Notes: generated by a model not told the origin, from the letters alone. Shown: positions 10,309 through 22,445, counted from the first letter of the stretch. The stretch: 64,000 bases of DNA from Polychytrium aggregatum (GCF_025602895.1 NW_026516204.1:248001-312000); one strand, 5' to 3'. Numbers and translations: made by a program.

Positions 10309-11377
10309 GGTAGCGAAGAAGCCTGGCTGCCGGATGAACGCAAGACAGATGGGTGGTTTTGCTTGGTAGCTCGAGGTGGGAGCCCGGCCAGGACGATGGA
10401 CTGCTGCCGCCAAGATGCCGGCCGGAGGCTTTTGTACCTGTGTGCGTCTCGTTGGCGGATCCGGTCGCGTGCATGCCTCCCACCGAAAGGACGCGTCGGC
10501 CAGACAAGCCCCCGTCCAGACGCCAGCCGAGGCTTTCCCCCTTTCATCCGGCGCAGGAGTGGCGACCAACCACCCCGGGCGTACAACCACATTTGGCTGA
10601 GGTGGCTTGTGTCTTCACAAAGCCACTTGGCGGGGGCAGGTCGCCCCGGCCGCGGACGGGACCAGGGTATCCAGATCGTGGCCCTCTGCGACCAACCAGC
10701 TGGTCGCACGCCGGAAGGCTGGCCCTGGTGCCCCTTGGGAGGCGGATACACGCCCGAGGCACAGGCGGGGGCCCGGGCCGGATGTTCGGTAACACCGAAG
10801 GCCCGAACAGCCAAATTCTTGTCTGGCCTGGGGACATGCCCTCTGTGGCGGAGGGGGAGGTCCGCGGTCTGGTGCTCATGGCCAGCAACCAACGCGGGCG
10901 GCCATCACAGGAACATACAGCCGTGACCTAACCGGCCGTGACCGACAACGCGGCCATCGTGCCGATGGTGGCTGCCGGCCGTGGCTGCTTCGAGCGACTG
11001 TGGCTTTCGCAACTCGATATCTACTGCATCGTATCGGCACAATCCAATAGGCGCCCGGCAAGCCCGGGGACACGCGCCGCAACCGGATTGCCAGAGAAGA
11101 GCTTGACTGCGGCAGCCGGACCGGGGCTGGGGATGGGCTGGCGTGGTCGTCGCGAGCAGATCACGGCGGGCCCAAAACAGGACACCCAGGACTCTGACTT
11201 GCCGCCTCAAAACATTGCGCTCTGGCCACGGCCTTCACTCCGAGGCCGCCAGTGTTGGATCCAGGTTTTCAAAAACTACATGTTCGATTGGATTGGGACA
11301 GTAACCCCGTGTCTCCATGAAGATAGTATAGATCGCCCCAGACGTAACCCTGCCCATTATTCCGTGACTGCGACGAA
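10309..11377. other. Intergenic, no gene supported
   Basis: Very GC-rich stretch upstream of the P450 gene and downstream of the coiled-coil gene. Several open frames run through it on both strands but none has a recognisable domain or splice-consistent structure. The P450 promoter should be in the part nearest 10309. Confidence 0.4.
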
Positions 11378-14300
11378 CTAGTATTCGGTATTTGTGCGGT
11401 CGTCTCGCGCCGGGGCACCTGGGGCTGCTGTTGAACCCTCGGATCCACCTTTTTTGTCGGCCTCCGAGATCAAGCCAGCGGACTTTTCAGCAGTCGTCTC
11501 CTTGGACACGGGTTTGGAATTAGTCGCGGACCGTGGCTTGCTGGCGTCAGAGGGATGTCGCTTGAGCCGCCGATCGACTGACTCCCGCCCCTTGCCGGAT
11601 GTGCTGGTCTCTGTTGGACTGCGACTGAGGCCGCCAGTCGACGGAGCTGGTCCGCCTGTTCGCGAGTGGCTGGCGGCTGGCAGCTTGCCTCGATGCGAGG
11701 GCGACGATGCCGCCGGGCTGCGTGAGCGGCTGCCGTCTCTGCTGGTCGGCCGATGGACACTCCGGCTTTCGTGGTGGGTCGTCCGCTCAGGCACTGGAGC
11801 CTGCGTCCTGCGATTCAGCCCTGCCAACGGCCCGCAGTCCTGGGGACCTCGATCGCTGTCGGGTGCGACTCGGGCCAAAGGAGCGCTGCTCAGGCTCGGT
11901 CCTCTCCAGCTCGGAGCCTCGGTCCTGTTCATGTCCGCGGTCGAAACGTGCCGGCCGATCATCCGAGAAGCTGGCGCGGCTGTGCTCGCGGCGCACCTTC
12001 AGTGACTCTTCGCGAGGGCTGTACCGGCCGTCGTCGCCATCCTCGGCCTCGATGGGCGGAATGGACTGTCTCCAGCGAGCGCGGTCGCCGTGCGGAGCAT
12101 CGCCGTGGTCGTAGACCGACGCAGATCGACCCTTGCCTTGGCCCCGGCGAGCCTCGGAGTCAAACGTTCGATATTCATCGCCATCGTCCTGGAGATCGCG
12201 CGACGAGCCGCCCCTTGATCCCTGGGATCGAACGCTGAGCGACTCTCGCCGTCGACCGTCTCGATCACATCCGCCGTCCTCGTCCATCTCTCGATGGCTG
12301 CGTCCGGTCGCGGTGGGAGACTCACTCGAGTCGTGGTAGCGTCGGTCGTGGTCCTCGTAGTGGATTTCCGGAGCCGCTCTCAAGTTCGAATCTCGTCGGT
12401 CAAGCCGCACCTCAGGCTCATCCAAGCCCCTCGGGCCGGCTCGTTCGGGTCCGCGGCCTGGAGAGTGAGCTCGCTCGGGCCGGCTTCTTGCCACCCGGTC
12501 GTAGAGGTCGTCGTCGTAGCCAGCCGATCGAGGATGCGATGCGGGTCCGCCATGTCCCCGACGGTCATGCCCGCCGCCTTTGGCAAGCTGATCCATGCCC
12601 ATGGACACGTACTTGGAGTAATTCGCGGGCATATCCGAGGCGTATCCGGACAGGACATTGGCGCGAGGCGCCTGGCTGGCATGTGAACCCTGAGTCGGAT
12701 CAGCGGCTTTGAGACCGGTGTAGATCTTGATGTCCGTCTCGTCATCGTCAACCTCGAGCGGCTTGTTGGCCAGATAGTTCTTGACGTTCTTCATCAAATG
12801 CAGATAGTTTTCGCCGCTCATCTCCACTTTGCCGATCAGCTCCTCCAGCTCCCGACGCTTGGACATTTCTTTCTGGTACTTCTCGACGTCGGCAGTGAGT
12901 TCTTTCTTATCCTTCTGCAGCCCCACCAACTTGATTTGATTAATTTCGTTGGCATTTCGTAGCTCGGCGACATCATCAATTAACAGGCTATCATGGGAAC
13001 GGAACATTGAGTTATTCCTCCGATGTGCCTCATTCACCATGTGCTAGTACCATGCATCTACCTCTTGTCCTGGCCAAGCTGGATGAGCTCATGCTCTTGT
13101 TCTTGCAACCGGCTATCCAAATCGCGAATGCGTTCTTCGAACGCAGACCGGGCTTCGTTGGCTGTGTTTCGTGCGTGATTAACGATGGCGATCGAATGTG
13201 GTCAGATGCTCGGCATCGACAGCCACCCAACCGGTCGAAGCAACAGCCGCTCTTGGGATACAGCAAGTCGCACCCTGCAAACACGCACCTGCAGCCAGAG
13301 CAGCCTCAGTCGCTCTCAATTGTTGTCCAACTTCGCTCAGCTTCCGGTCCTTGTTGTCAACAGAGATCTTGGCCATGGACAAATCGTCCCGGATCTTGGC
13401 CAGCTCTTCGCGCATAATTTCGACCTCCTTGGCTTGGTCTTGGCGCCGTCGGCCCTTTTCATCCCTTTGTTCGAATTCCTTGTGGGCGTGACGCAAAATG
13501 CGTGATGTTCAGAATGTGCGATACTCAGAATGGACGATCCCAGCACTCCCAGTCAATACGATGGATCAACGACAGATCGAGCCAAACGAGCCCACAGCCG
13601 TCAGGCCGACACGAGCCCGGTGCGTGCAGAGAGGAAAATGAACCTGATGCGTATCTAACAGGGTTCCTGCAACATCATCGGCAAGCGGTGCGCCGTACTG
13701 TCGACGCAAATGTGCTCGAATGACGGTGGCCCCGGGTTCGAGAGACATGTCTCGACGAGTAACGTCCAGGTCATGCCTATCCAGAGTGTCTGTGGAAGAA
13801 AGCGAGCACGCTGGTGCTGTAGCCGACAAAAACTGCCCACCTTTCTCAGACGCCGCTGAGTATCATCCAACTCGGCCTTGAGGGTCACATTGACTTTGAT
13901 GAGCTCGGAGCAGTCTTGCTGAATCTTGAGGCGCATGTGCTCGTCCTGGTTACGCACCGTCTCTATCTGCTTCAACTCGGTCTGGAGATCTATCTTCTCG
14001 CGCATCAGCTCGGCGATCCGGACCTTTTGTGACTCAATGTCCCAGGACAGCATGCTAGCGTCCGCATCCTCAAGTTTGGTCTGTGTGCACGCATCAATGT
14101 CGATTGCCGTGTATCAGTGTCTGGATCGTGTCTCGGCGGCACGGAGCCAAGGATCGAATTGGTGTTCGATGCAGTCGCCGCAGTCGCCGCCATGGATCAC
14201 CTGAAGCTGGGTGTTGAGTTTGTGCAGCTCCTCGATTCTAGACTTGAGCGTCTGGTTGATGTGCAGCTGCTCTTCGACCTGAGAGATAGACAAGGTCAGA

Positions 14301-15636
14301 GAGTGCCTCGGCATTCACTCGCGAGCCACATCTCAACAGCCAATGCCGCTACTCCAGCAGCGAGCAAATGTAGATGTGACGTGGATCGCACCTGGTCCTT
14401 CCACTTGTTAGCGTTTGCTTCGGCCTCGAGCGTCAGAGCCTGCATCTCCTGCTTCTCTTTGATCATGCGCTTGTGGGCAGCCTCCATCCGATTGTGGTCA
14501 GCCTGGATAATCTCCATCTTTTTCCGGAGCGCAATGACTTCACCGTAGATCTTGTCCTTCTCCGTGATTTGAGTTTCTGTTGATCCATATGGGCGAGAAG
14601 CATGTGCGATCAGCCAGAGTTCGTGGCTGCGGCCCAGAGGGGCGGTGCGAATACACTCGTGCTGTACTAAACAAGTACCTCTGGTTTCTCGCATCTGGTC
14701 GCGGGCCTCGTCTCTCTCCTTCTCGAGCATGGCCATTGTGACAACCAAGGCTTCGTTTTGCGACCTCAGCATCTCGATCTGGTCTTCAAGTCTCTGATGC
14801 GACCCGGAATCGGAGGCGGTGATGAGCGCTGCATCCATCACAAACACACCCGGCATTCGTCGTGTTCTCACCGTAATCTCCTTCTTGTTGGTGTCCTGCA
14901 GCTCAATGTATTTGTGCTTGAGAGTTTTGATAGCGTCGTTCAGAGGCATCGTCGTGCCCGTGGGCTCACCGCCCGGTGCAACATCTCCATCTGTAAAAGA
15001 AGGCCACGAAGAAATGGGGTTGTCGAGGGCGTGTTGGTGCGGTGGGGTATCGGGTGCTTGCCGCACGCGGCCAAGTAATTCGTGGACACTGCACACATAT
15101 GAGCGTTATTGGCAATGCCCTCAACAGCGCACGATGCCCAGCAACGATACCGTTCTTGGGAGCTCTCCTGAACGGGGTCGTTCACGCCGCGTCGAGCCGT
15201 GGTTTGGGGATGAAGTTGAATTGAATTTGGAGGCACACGAGGACGCAAATATTTCGGAGAGAGCGCATCAGTCAAGGAAAATGCTTTGGAACATTGAGCT
15301 GAATCCCCGAAAGCTGTCCAGGGCAATATCACTTGAGCATCTGGTGCGGGTACCGCATCGAATAGCGGTGCGAACCAGGGACAACACCGGCCCAGCAAGC
15401 ATTACTGGCGCAGAGGAAGAGGGCCCATGCATCAAGATCCCACGCCCTGCCGTGACAGCATTCGCTAAAACCAGTGCACAGCTCTGCCGGACGATGAGTT
15501 ACAGATATCGGGTCTCGAGCTCAAGTAGATAGATTTGCTGCTGCAGGTTGCGGATGTATTCGTCCTCCACATGCTTGCTGCCCGCATCCGGCCCACGAGC
15601 ACCTGAATGCGGCTTTGCTGTCGGCGACCTCGCCAT
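11378..15636 (-). CDS. Long coiled-coil protein with Arg/Ser-rich tail
   Basis: Unrecognised protein. Exons that chain in phase on the minus strand: ATG at 15636 (MARSPTAKPHSG, then LQQQIYLLELETRYL); ~14990-14870 (MPLNDAIKTLKHKYIELQ); the exon beginning RLEDQIEMLRSQN near 14794; ETQITEKDKIYGEV near 14575; VEEQLHINQTLKSR near 14280; TKLEDADASMLSWD near 14080; EFEQRDEKGRRRQD near 13480; ANEARSAFEERIRD near 13160; and a long last exon from about 13017. Almost all the body is heptad-rich coiled coil. From about 12700 onward it is disordered and rich in R, S, D, E, P and G. The link between the first and second exon is unresolved. Two overlapping frames compete for the C-terminus: one stops at 11787, the other runs to 11378. 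A structural (centrosomal, flagellar or cytoskeletal) role is plausible but only an inference. Confidence 0.65.
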
Positions 15637-16584
15637 TTGGAGCGACGGCCGTTGGTTTTTGCCTGGCGAGTCAGCATCACAGCGACAAGAGCAGCGGGCG
15701 GGGGCCACGTTAGCGAGTCTCTCATAGCGACTCTGTGGTAACTAGTCGTCGCGACAGAACCCGCCGAGATAACGATGCCACCCAAGACATAGAAAGATTG
15801 ACGCAATGCTGGCTGAGGGGGAGTGCTGAGTATGATGCTGGATACGACACTGTGCGATGCTGGATGCAATGCTGGATGCGATGGCCGGATACTATTCACG
15901 CATGGGTGCCAAACGCACCCGCTGGAAATCCGTTCCCGAGGGGCTGCCGAGACTGGAACGATGGCAGAATGTGATGCGACATGGCTCGGAGGAAGGTGGA
16001 GAGGATGAGTTCCGGCACAGCACGTTTTTCACCGAGACCCGATCGCTGACTATCGGCACCAGCGGCGGACTGCGGGAGGGGGTGGGAACTTGCGTTCTGT
16101 CCTCGCTCGGAGACCAAGAGCACATCCCTCCCAATCACGATGGTTGGTCTTCCCGAGCAAGGCTCCGTCCCGTGGATGCCAGAGTGGCATCAGCTTGAGA
16201 GAAACTCGCTGCATGGGATGCTGCAGATGCTGCAGATGCTGCAGATGCTGCGCGGGCTGCTGCCTCCTCATCGGCCATCGGCCATCGGCCATCGGCGCCC
16301 TTCTGGCCCGATGCTTGATCTCCCAGCAGCCGCTGCGATCACCGTCCAAGGAGGGTTCGAGAAGCATCCTTGGCTCTTGGGCCGTCGCTTACGTCAGCAT
16401 GTCAGCTCTTTGCAATGCAAGCGCCCTCGCGCACCCAACGCTGTCCCAAACCCGGCAGCCATCTGCTGACTGAATCGAGCCGCCGAATCGACTCTTTGCC
16501 GTAATCGCACCGCCTCGCCGACTGCATCTGCTCCCGCCTCTGGAACCAACCAGCATAGCATAACATAGCATAGCACCCGCCGCG
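15637..16584. other. Intergenic between divergent genes; trinucleotide-like repeats
   Basis: Separates the coiled-coil gene (-) from AHA1 (+), so it should hold both promoters. A GATGCTGCA unit is repeated about four times near 16218-16250, and CATCGGC units follow near 16270. Just before the AHA1 start there is a repeated CATAGCA motif (16553-16577). No gene is seen. Confidence 0.5.
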
Positions 16585-18610
16585 ATGACCACCAACTGGA
16601 AGAATGTCAACAACTGGTACGTGCGAGCGAGCCTGTCTGTCTGCACACCATCGGGCGAGATCATCCGCGCTCGAGACCCCGGATATCGAGCAAACCCCGG
16701 CCGCCATCCCCGCATCGATCGATGTGGCTCTTCCTCGCTGCAGCACGCGGGGGCATGTCAGCAACTTGAGTCTGAGCGATTTCGACGGAGAAGCAGCCAC
16801 CATGCTGCCGCAGCAGCGATGATACTCACGTCAGATCGGTGTGTGGTGTCGAATGGCCGTTTGCAGGCACTGGGTCGAAAAGAACTGCATGAATTGGGTC
16901 AAGGAGCACATCCCCAAGAAGCTTAAGGGTCTTTCGTCCGAGCAGGGCGGTATCAAGGTGCATGTGACCGATGTCAGCAACATCGCTGGCGATGCTGATC
17001 TGAACCAGCGGAAGGGCAAGATCTTTGCCATCTACGACATCTCGCTCCATGTCCATTGGTCTGGTAAGATTCACCATGGGTATCGACGGTGACATCTGCA
17101 CCGGTGGGCTGGGAGGCCTGACTCACAGGCTATTCTGTCGATCTACCGGATACGTGGGAGCTGTCGATGGTGTCGCCCCAAGTCCAAGTGGCTGGCTTCA
17201 ACTTGGAGGTGTGCGCTGCTTGTTAACTCGACCGCATTGCAGGCGAGAGCGCCGATGGCAGCAAGGCCCAGGGCAAGATCGTGATCCCCGAGGTCTGCTA
17301 CGATACCGATGCCGATGACATCACGGTAAGTTTCGGCGAGGCAGGGCTGGTTGGCCACTATCGCTTCTTGACAGCGCTCTTGGCCATGCCCTTCTCCTCT
17401 GCCCGGATATCCTCGCCGATCCACTCGCTGACCTGCCGGCACCCGGCGCATGCCACAGTTCGATGTCTCTGTCGAGGCCGAGAGCCCGAAAACCAGGGAA
17501 ATCAAAGAAGTTGTGCGAAAGCACCTCACCAAGGTAATTGGCAAGGCTCTGGTCGAGCTTGGCCCTGACATGATCAACGGTAAGCTCCCTGCCCGTCCGA
17601 TGAGCGCCGATCCCGAGGCCATGGATCTCTGTCGATGCTGCAGCGATACAGCACTTTGCTGCCCCGACCCGCTTGCTCATCTGGACACCGCTCGGGCAGA
17701 TCACAAGGACGATGTCAAGATTGCCGACCACCAGATGACTGGCCACCCTGTCTTGGAGCAATACAAGCCCAAGCCCCCTGTCGAAACCGCCAAGGATCCG
17801 CTGCAGAACAGCGACAACACTCATGTCCTCGGCTCGCTCGTCACCCTCAACATGAATATTGAGTTTGTTGCCTCGGCCCGCGATCTCTACGACTGCATCG
17901 TGGATGCGGGCAAGGCCTCGCTCTGGACGCGGTCAAAGGCCGTGGTCTCGCAACAGCCCGGCAGCGACTTTTCTTTCTTTGACGGCAACATCACCGGCAC
18001 TATAACCGAGCTGGTACTTGGAGCGGGGGCTTTGTCGGGGGGGGGTGCACTCGTCTTGCGCTGGGAATAATGCGACTGTCGCCTGGATGAAATGTTGCCT
18101 GGATGTAGTGTCTGCCAAGGCGCATACATAGCTGATCATGGCCGCTCTGCATTGTCCCGGTTGGGGCTTTCAATTAGGTCGAAGGCAAGAAGATTGTCCA
18201 GAAGTGGCGTCTCAAGACCTGGCCATCGGGTGAGTGGTTAGATATGCCGTCCATGGCGACGATTCAAGACTTGCGTCTGTCTGGCTTGCCTGCATGAGGT
18301 GTTGTAGCTTGGATTCTGTTGTGGCCTCGCCGGCGATCACCTGTGGTTGTGGCGGCTGTTGCTGTTGCTGTTGTTGCTGCTGCTGCCGATGCTGCTGCCG
18401 ATGCTGCTGCTGATGCTGCTGCCGATGTCGGTGCTGACCCTGCTGCAATCGCCAGGCCACCACTCCACTGTCACCATGGACTTTGTCGAGTCCACTGACT
18501 CCACCAACCTCAAGATCACCCACGCCGACGTCCCCGTTGGCCAGAAGGAGCAGACCGAGCGAAACTGGACCAACTACTACTTCAACCCGATCAAGGCCAC
18601 GTTCGGGTAA
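16585..18610 (+). CDS. AHA1: AHA1, activator of Hsp90 ATPase (317 aa)
   Basis: Co-chaperone that binds the middle domain of Hsp90 in the cytosol and stimulates its ATPase cycle. Seven exons close exactly in phase: 16585-16616, 16867-17063, 17243-17325, 17459-17579, 17700-18013, 18178-18229, 18456-18610. The product has the N-terminal domain signature NNWHWVEKNC and NQRKGKIFAIYD, then a C-terminal AHSA1 (START-like) domain starting around residue 165 with VASARDLYD and DGNITGTITEL, and the family's C-terminal WTNYYFNPIKATFG. Length is close to yeast Aha1. Start fixed by the conserved NNWHW that follows directly. The sixth intron contains a (TGCTG)-rich repeat. No damage is seen. Confidence 0.96.
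18350..18432 (+). repeat. TGC/TGT trinucleotide-like repeat in AHA1 intron 6
   Basis: Runs of TGTTGC, TGCTGC and CGATGCTGC units inside the intron 18230-18455. It does not reach the splice sites. Confidence 0.8.
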
Positions 18611-19258
18611 GCCGCTGAGCCGCAGGCACAGGGGAGGGCGGGCTTGCGCAGGGCAGGATGGCTGCGTGACCCGACTTGCTGGGGCGAAAGGCCGTTGAAG
18701 AGTTGGAATGCCGAGTCCGCTGCTGACATATGTGCATCCCATGCCGGACATGCGACCAGATACGGCGCCTTGTTGTAAGCAGTCGAGCACAGCCTGTACG
18801 CATGGTGCATCGCCCATCCAATTGCTCAATACAGCAGGATTCTCCACACCAGCGGTCCCCACGGTGGCAGACGCCCTCGCAATCGTGAGCAGGCCGCTGG
18901 TCGGTATGGGCTTGCTGTTAAGGTTCTTGGCGCCTGGCCCACCACCAGACAGCCAGCGGAGGCAACAAGACCGAGGGCAGGTGGAGTCGGGAGATTGGCC
19001 GCCTCCAGGAACCCATGCTGGTCCCTGCCCTCCCATGCTGGTCCCTGCCGACCCATGGCATAGCACGCGGGCTCAGCCGAAGCGGGCCTTTTTGTCGATA
19101 TAAATGTTCGCTGCGATCGCCGGCAGCCCACCCAGCCAGCACCGATCCATCCGAACAGCACCGATCCAGCCCCGCACTGCCCACCGATCAGCATCGATCA
19201 GACACCACCATCCAGTCCCCTTGTCGTCCCGCCACTCGTCGAGATCCGAATCACCATC
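18611..19258. other. Intergenic, no gene seen
   Basis: Between AHA1 and the HAD phosphatase gene on the same strand. It contains a short duplicated stretch reading CATGCTGGTCCCTGCC at 19013-19045. The downstream part should contain the promoter of the HAD gene; no clear TATA box is evident. Confidence 0.4.
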
Positions 19259-20323
19259 ATGGGCAAGCTGGGTATCGCCGCAAGCCAGGTCAGGCTCTTC
19301 GTCACCGACATTGACGGAACCCTCCTCAGCTCCGACCACAAGCTCTCGGAGCGCAACATCAGGGTGATCCGGAGCTTCATCAAGAACCATCCCGACGTTC
19401 CCCTGATCCTGGCCACCGGCAAGAGCTTCCCCGCCAGCCTCGAGATCTGCCAGGCCATTCCAGAGCTCCTCGGCACAGGCATCTTTGTGCAGTGCAACGG
19501 CGGCTATGTCCTGACCACCCGGGCCGATGCTCACAGCACGCCGCTCGCCCGTCCTCTCGTTGGGAATGTCCCGTCGTCACTTGCATCCCTGAGGGTCCTC
19601 CATCAGACGATGGTGCCGCCGCTGGAGGCCATGTACTTCCTCCATCACGCCTATGTCAACAGAGTCTCGCCGGTCATCTACTCGGGCTCGGATCTGTTTT
19701 CCTTCCAGGCTCCGGCCGAGACCCATCCCAACCACGAGTCGCTGCTGGGCATCACGGTGCGCTACCACGAGCCCGCGGTGCTGAAGCTGGGCTATGATGA
19801 TCTGATCGAAAGGGTCTTGACCGGAGACATTGTCGTCAACAAGATCGTCTATGTGGCCACCGTGGAGACGCTCTCCGGTATTGTCGCCGCCCTCGAGGCC
19901 ATCGGCGAGACGGCCGTGCCAGAGCCGATCCAGCGCAACCCCCGTTACCGACTGCATCTGTCACGGTATGTGGCAGCGGGCCATCCGGAATCCGGCCCCA
20001 TCCGGCTGTCGCCCCTGCAGCCCGTCCAGCTCGTCCAGACCACATCTGAGACGATCGAGATCATCCCGCGCGGCTCGTCCAAGGGCCGCGCCCTCGAGAT
20101 TATCTGCGGCAAGGATCACCTCGACATCCCGCTGGACTCTGTCGTGGCCATGGGCGATGCCATGAACGACGTCGAGATGTTCAAGACCGTGGGCTTTGGC
20201 ATTGCGGTTCAGAACGCCTCCGAGCCGGTCAAGGCCGCAGCGGCCCTCGTCTGTGAGTGGTCCAACGACCAGGACGCTGTGGCGAGCTGCATCGAGGACA
20301 TATTCGGACCACATTCCACTTAG
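19259..20323 (+). CDS. HAD-IIB (Cof-like) phosphatase (354 aa)
   Basis: Intronless gene for a haloacid-dehalogenase superfamily hydrolase of the Cof/IIB type, which dephosphorylate sugar phosphates and related metabolites. Motif I is VTDIDGT at residues 15-21 with the nucleophile and acid/base aspartates; motif II is ILATGK near 50; motif III is the Lys of SSKGRAL near 275; motif IV is GDAMNDVEM near 297, binding Mg2+. A cap domain lies between motifs II and III. Length fits the family (about 270-350). The ATG follows directly on an untranslated leader and is followed by a typical beta-strand start. Substrate cannot be told from sequence. No signal peptide is seen, so it is probably cytosolic. 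Confidence 0.88.
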   Translation: MGKLGIAASQVRLFVTDIDGTLLSSDHKLSERNIRVIRSFIKNHPDVPLILATGKSFPASLEICQAIPELLGTGIFVQCNGGYVLTTRADAHSTPLARPLVGNVPSSLASLRVLHQTMVPPLEAMYFLHHAYVNRVSPVIYSGSDLFSFQAPAETHPNHESLLGITVRYHEPAVLKLGYDDLIERVLTGDIVVNKIVYVATVETLSGIVAALEAIGETAVPEPIQRNPRYRLHLSRYVAAGHPESGPIRLSPLQPVQLVQTTSETIEIIPRGSSKGRALEIICGKDHLDIPLDSVVAMGDAMNDVEMFKTVGFGIAVQNASEPVKAAAALVCEWSNDQDAVASCIEDIFGPHST

Positions 20324-21338
20324 CGGCATACATATAGCCCAGCTCGTTCAGAACGAAACGGGAGCGCCCCTGTACATTCCTTCGCAACAATCACGGCCTG
20401 TTGTTGGTTTAGGGAGCACCTTATTGATATATAAAATGGACTCGACTATCTGAACGGCTCCGTGGTTTCTCAATATCGAGAGAGTCAGGTCGAACAAGTC
20501 GCTCGCTGTGTGTTCTGGATTGAGGGTATCTGGCGATAGTGGGGAATGAGAGTCCTCAAAGTACTTGACAAAGATGAGCCTCCGTGGGCTTGGTGGGTAT
20601 CCACTCCCTTGCTTGCGCAAGGCATTCTCGAAGGCAACCACAATGCCAGTTTCCTTGGATACAGCATTTGGTCATAGCGGGCGATAGATGGGCGTATATT
20701 CAGGACCCAGACAACAATGACAGCCCTGATTCAAAACAGGGCGATCGGTTTCGTTTTAGTGAACTGTAAACAAAGGAAGGATAGTGGTGGCCAGTAGGGA
20801 GAACAACGGTGGCATAGAAAGCACAGAAGGGGGAGGGAGTTCAAGGCAGGACATATCCAGCGGTTGCTAAGGACAGCAGAGGGTCGGTTGGGCTGAGGGC
20901 CAATCGCTCTCTGACTGCTGCGACAAGACATGGGAATCGCACGAATTGTTGGTCATTTACCCACGCGCTCGGGCGCTATCCATAGAGATGAACGACAACT
21001 TGTCAGGGAGAAGGCGGGTCGATCGACGAACGAATGAGCGAATGAACGAACGAACGAATGAACGAACGAACGAACTAGGTAAACATGGAGCACTGGAGAA
21101 GGGAGCACTGTTTGGTGGATGCTGACCGGATTGTGAGTTTGTTTTGTTGGTTGGCTGTCACGACGACTGCACCAACCCACTAAGCAAACCAAGGGAAGGC
21201 CGTGCTGAAATGGGAGCTGAAACGGGGGCTGGGGGAGGGAATAGGAATGTCTTGGGTCTTGGGCAGATTGATGGCACCAAGTTCCACAGGATCCAGGGAA
21301 GGCGGATGGCTCAGGACCGCCCATGGCTTTACCAAAGT
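20324..21338. other. Intergenic; possible diverged MITE end and (GAAC)n repeat
   Basis: No gene is seen. At 20349-20370 the run GTTCAGAACGAAACGGGAG strongly resembles the transposon-related end at 54157. Inward, ATATATAAAATGGACTCGA is faintly like the MITE interior at 40733, and near 20655-20665 GGATACAGC faintly resembles the other MITE end, giving a possible ~320-bp diverged element. At 21020-21075 there is a GAAC/GAAT tetranucleotide array. Confidence 0.35.
21020..21075. repeat. (GAAC/GAAT)n microsatellite
   Basis: Roughly twelve imperfect tetranucleotide units alternating GAAC and GAAT. Confidence 0.85.
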
Positions 21339-22445
21339 CTATCGCACAAGTCCATCGACCGACCGAGAGTCCTCGGCAAAGCTGACTCCAGACTGCGACC
21401 GCGACGAAGCCGACATGACGGGCGACATGACGCTTGGCGACGACGTTGATTCGGAAAAGGACGTTGCGAACGAGGCGGAGCGGGCGGTGGTGGGAGCACC
21501 AGGCCGGTTGGATGGCGAGGAGAGCTTTGGCGACTTGGACGAGATGATGTACTCGTTGTTGATGAAGTGATGGGGCTTGTTTGGAGCCACATCGAGCCCT
21601 CGCTGCCGCCGAGCAGAGCGGCGCATCCGGATCGATTCTTCCCGCCGTATGTTCCTGTCACGACCATACCGGCGAGTGAGCAGGAAGCAGCCCAGGGCAC
21701 CAGCGACAATGAAGACCGCCGAGCCGGTGATAATGGCAATCAGAACTGTGCTGCTCATGCCGGACGGAGACGTGCCCGAGAGCCTTGGCAGCGCAGGCTG
21801 TCCGTCCGTTGAAGAGTCGGTGTAGGGGCCGCAGATGTTATGGGCGTTGGCGTGGAGGCTGCAAGCAGACAAGCCTGGATACTGGCACTGGAGGTTGTAT
21901 GCACAGGAACTGCCCTCGGGGCTGAGGGGCAGGCACATCCTCGACGATGAATCGCAGTAGTACGGACCGGGGTTCTCGACCGAGGTGTTGTCCGGGATGG
22001 GTGACGAATAGAACTGGGAGCCGTTGCAGTTGGAGTAGGCGGCGAGCTCGATCATGTCGACATTGGAGATGCCCTCGATCTGGGACTGCAAGCTCGAGTT
22101 TGAGGGCACCGGGCAGAGCGAGCACGAGGCGCCGGCGCCGAGAAAGCCATTGGGGCCTTGGATGACGACGAACGCTTGGGAGCCGCTGGACCCGGCTTGG
22201 GAGTTTACGTCGGGAGCGAGATACGGCCCTTGGGCGAGCCGGACATCGTTGGTGAGGATGCAGCCGGCAAAGTGGGTTGGCAGACAGAAGAGCCCGGAAA
22301 GGTCCAGAAAGCAGGCCTGACCGGACGGACAGAAGGGAGAGTAGCCCAGGTTCGGATCGAACGAAGCTGTGAGATCGCATGGTGAATACGACTCCAGAGG
22401 GACCTGCAAGGTCAGGTCCTGCGGTGCGTTGGTGGAATTCGACAT
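21339..22445 (-). CDS. Single-pass membrane protein with Cys-rich ectodomain (368 aa, N-terminus uncertain)
   Basis: I do not recognise the family. Residues 1-230 contain many cysteines in short spacings (for example FCPSGQACFLD, CSLCPVP, CQYPGLSACSLH) and N-glycosylation-type NST/NSS/NTS sites, like an extracellular domain. Residues ~245-267 (STVLIAIITGSAVFIVAGAL) form one transmembrane helix, followed by a basic RRYGRDRNIRREESIRMRR stop-transfer and a ~100-residue Ser-rich cytosolic tail. No signal peptide follows the ATG at 22445. The open frame continues upstream through CLLLAPPVVADQP, so the true start or a first exon with a signal peptide may lie beyond 22500. It could be a cell-surface receptor or wall sensor; that is inference. 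Confidence 0.6.
   Translation of the reverse strand: MSNSTNAPQDLTLQVPLESYSPCDLTASFDPNLGYSPFCPSGQACFLDLSGLFCLPTHFAGCILTNDVRLAQGPYLAPDVNSQAGSSGSQAFVVIQGPNGFLGAGASCSLCPVPSNSSLQSQIEGISNVDMIELAAYSNCNGSQFYSSPIPDNTSVENPGPYYCDSSSRMCLPLSPEGSSCAYNLQCQYPGLSACSLHANAHNICGPYTDSSTDGQPALPRLSGTSPSGMSSTVLIAIITGSAVFIVAGALGCFLLTRRYGRDRNIRREESIRMRRSARRQRGLDVAPNKPHHFINNEYIISSKSPKLSSPSNRPGAPTTARSASFATSFSESTSSPSVMSPVMSASSRSQSGVSFAEDSRSVDGLVR

Noticed and set aside
10290-10310. Separate gene encoding the N-terminal MSASPVYVAI peptide upstream of the P450
   Set aside because: Its exon ends in LPLPPG and splices in phase to PPPKPILGN, a standard P450 start, so it belongs to the P450.
9949-10926. A 325-codon open frame opposite the P450 first exon
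   Set aside because: Overlaps the well-supported P450 exon on the other strand and encodes nothing recognisable.
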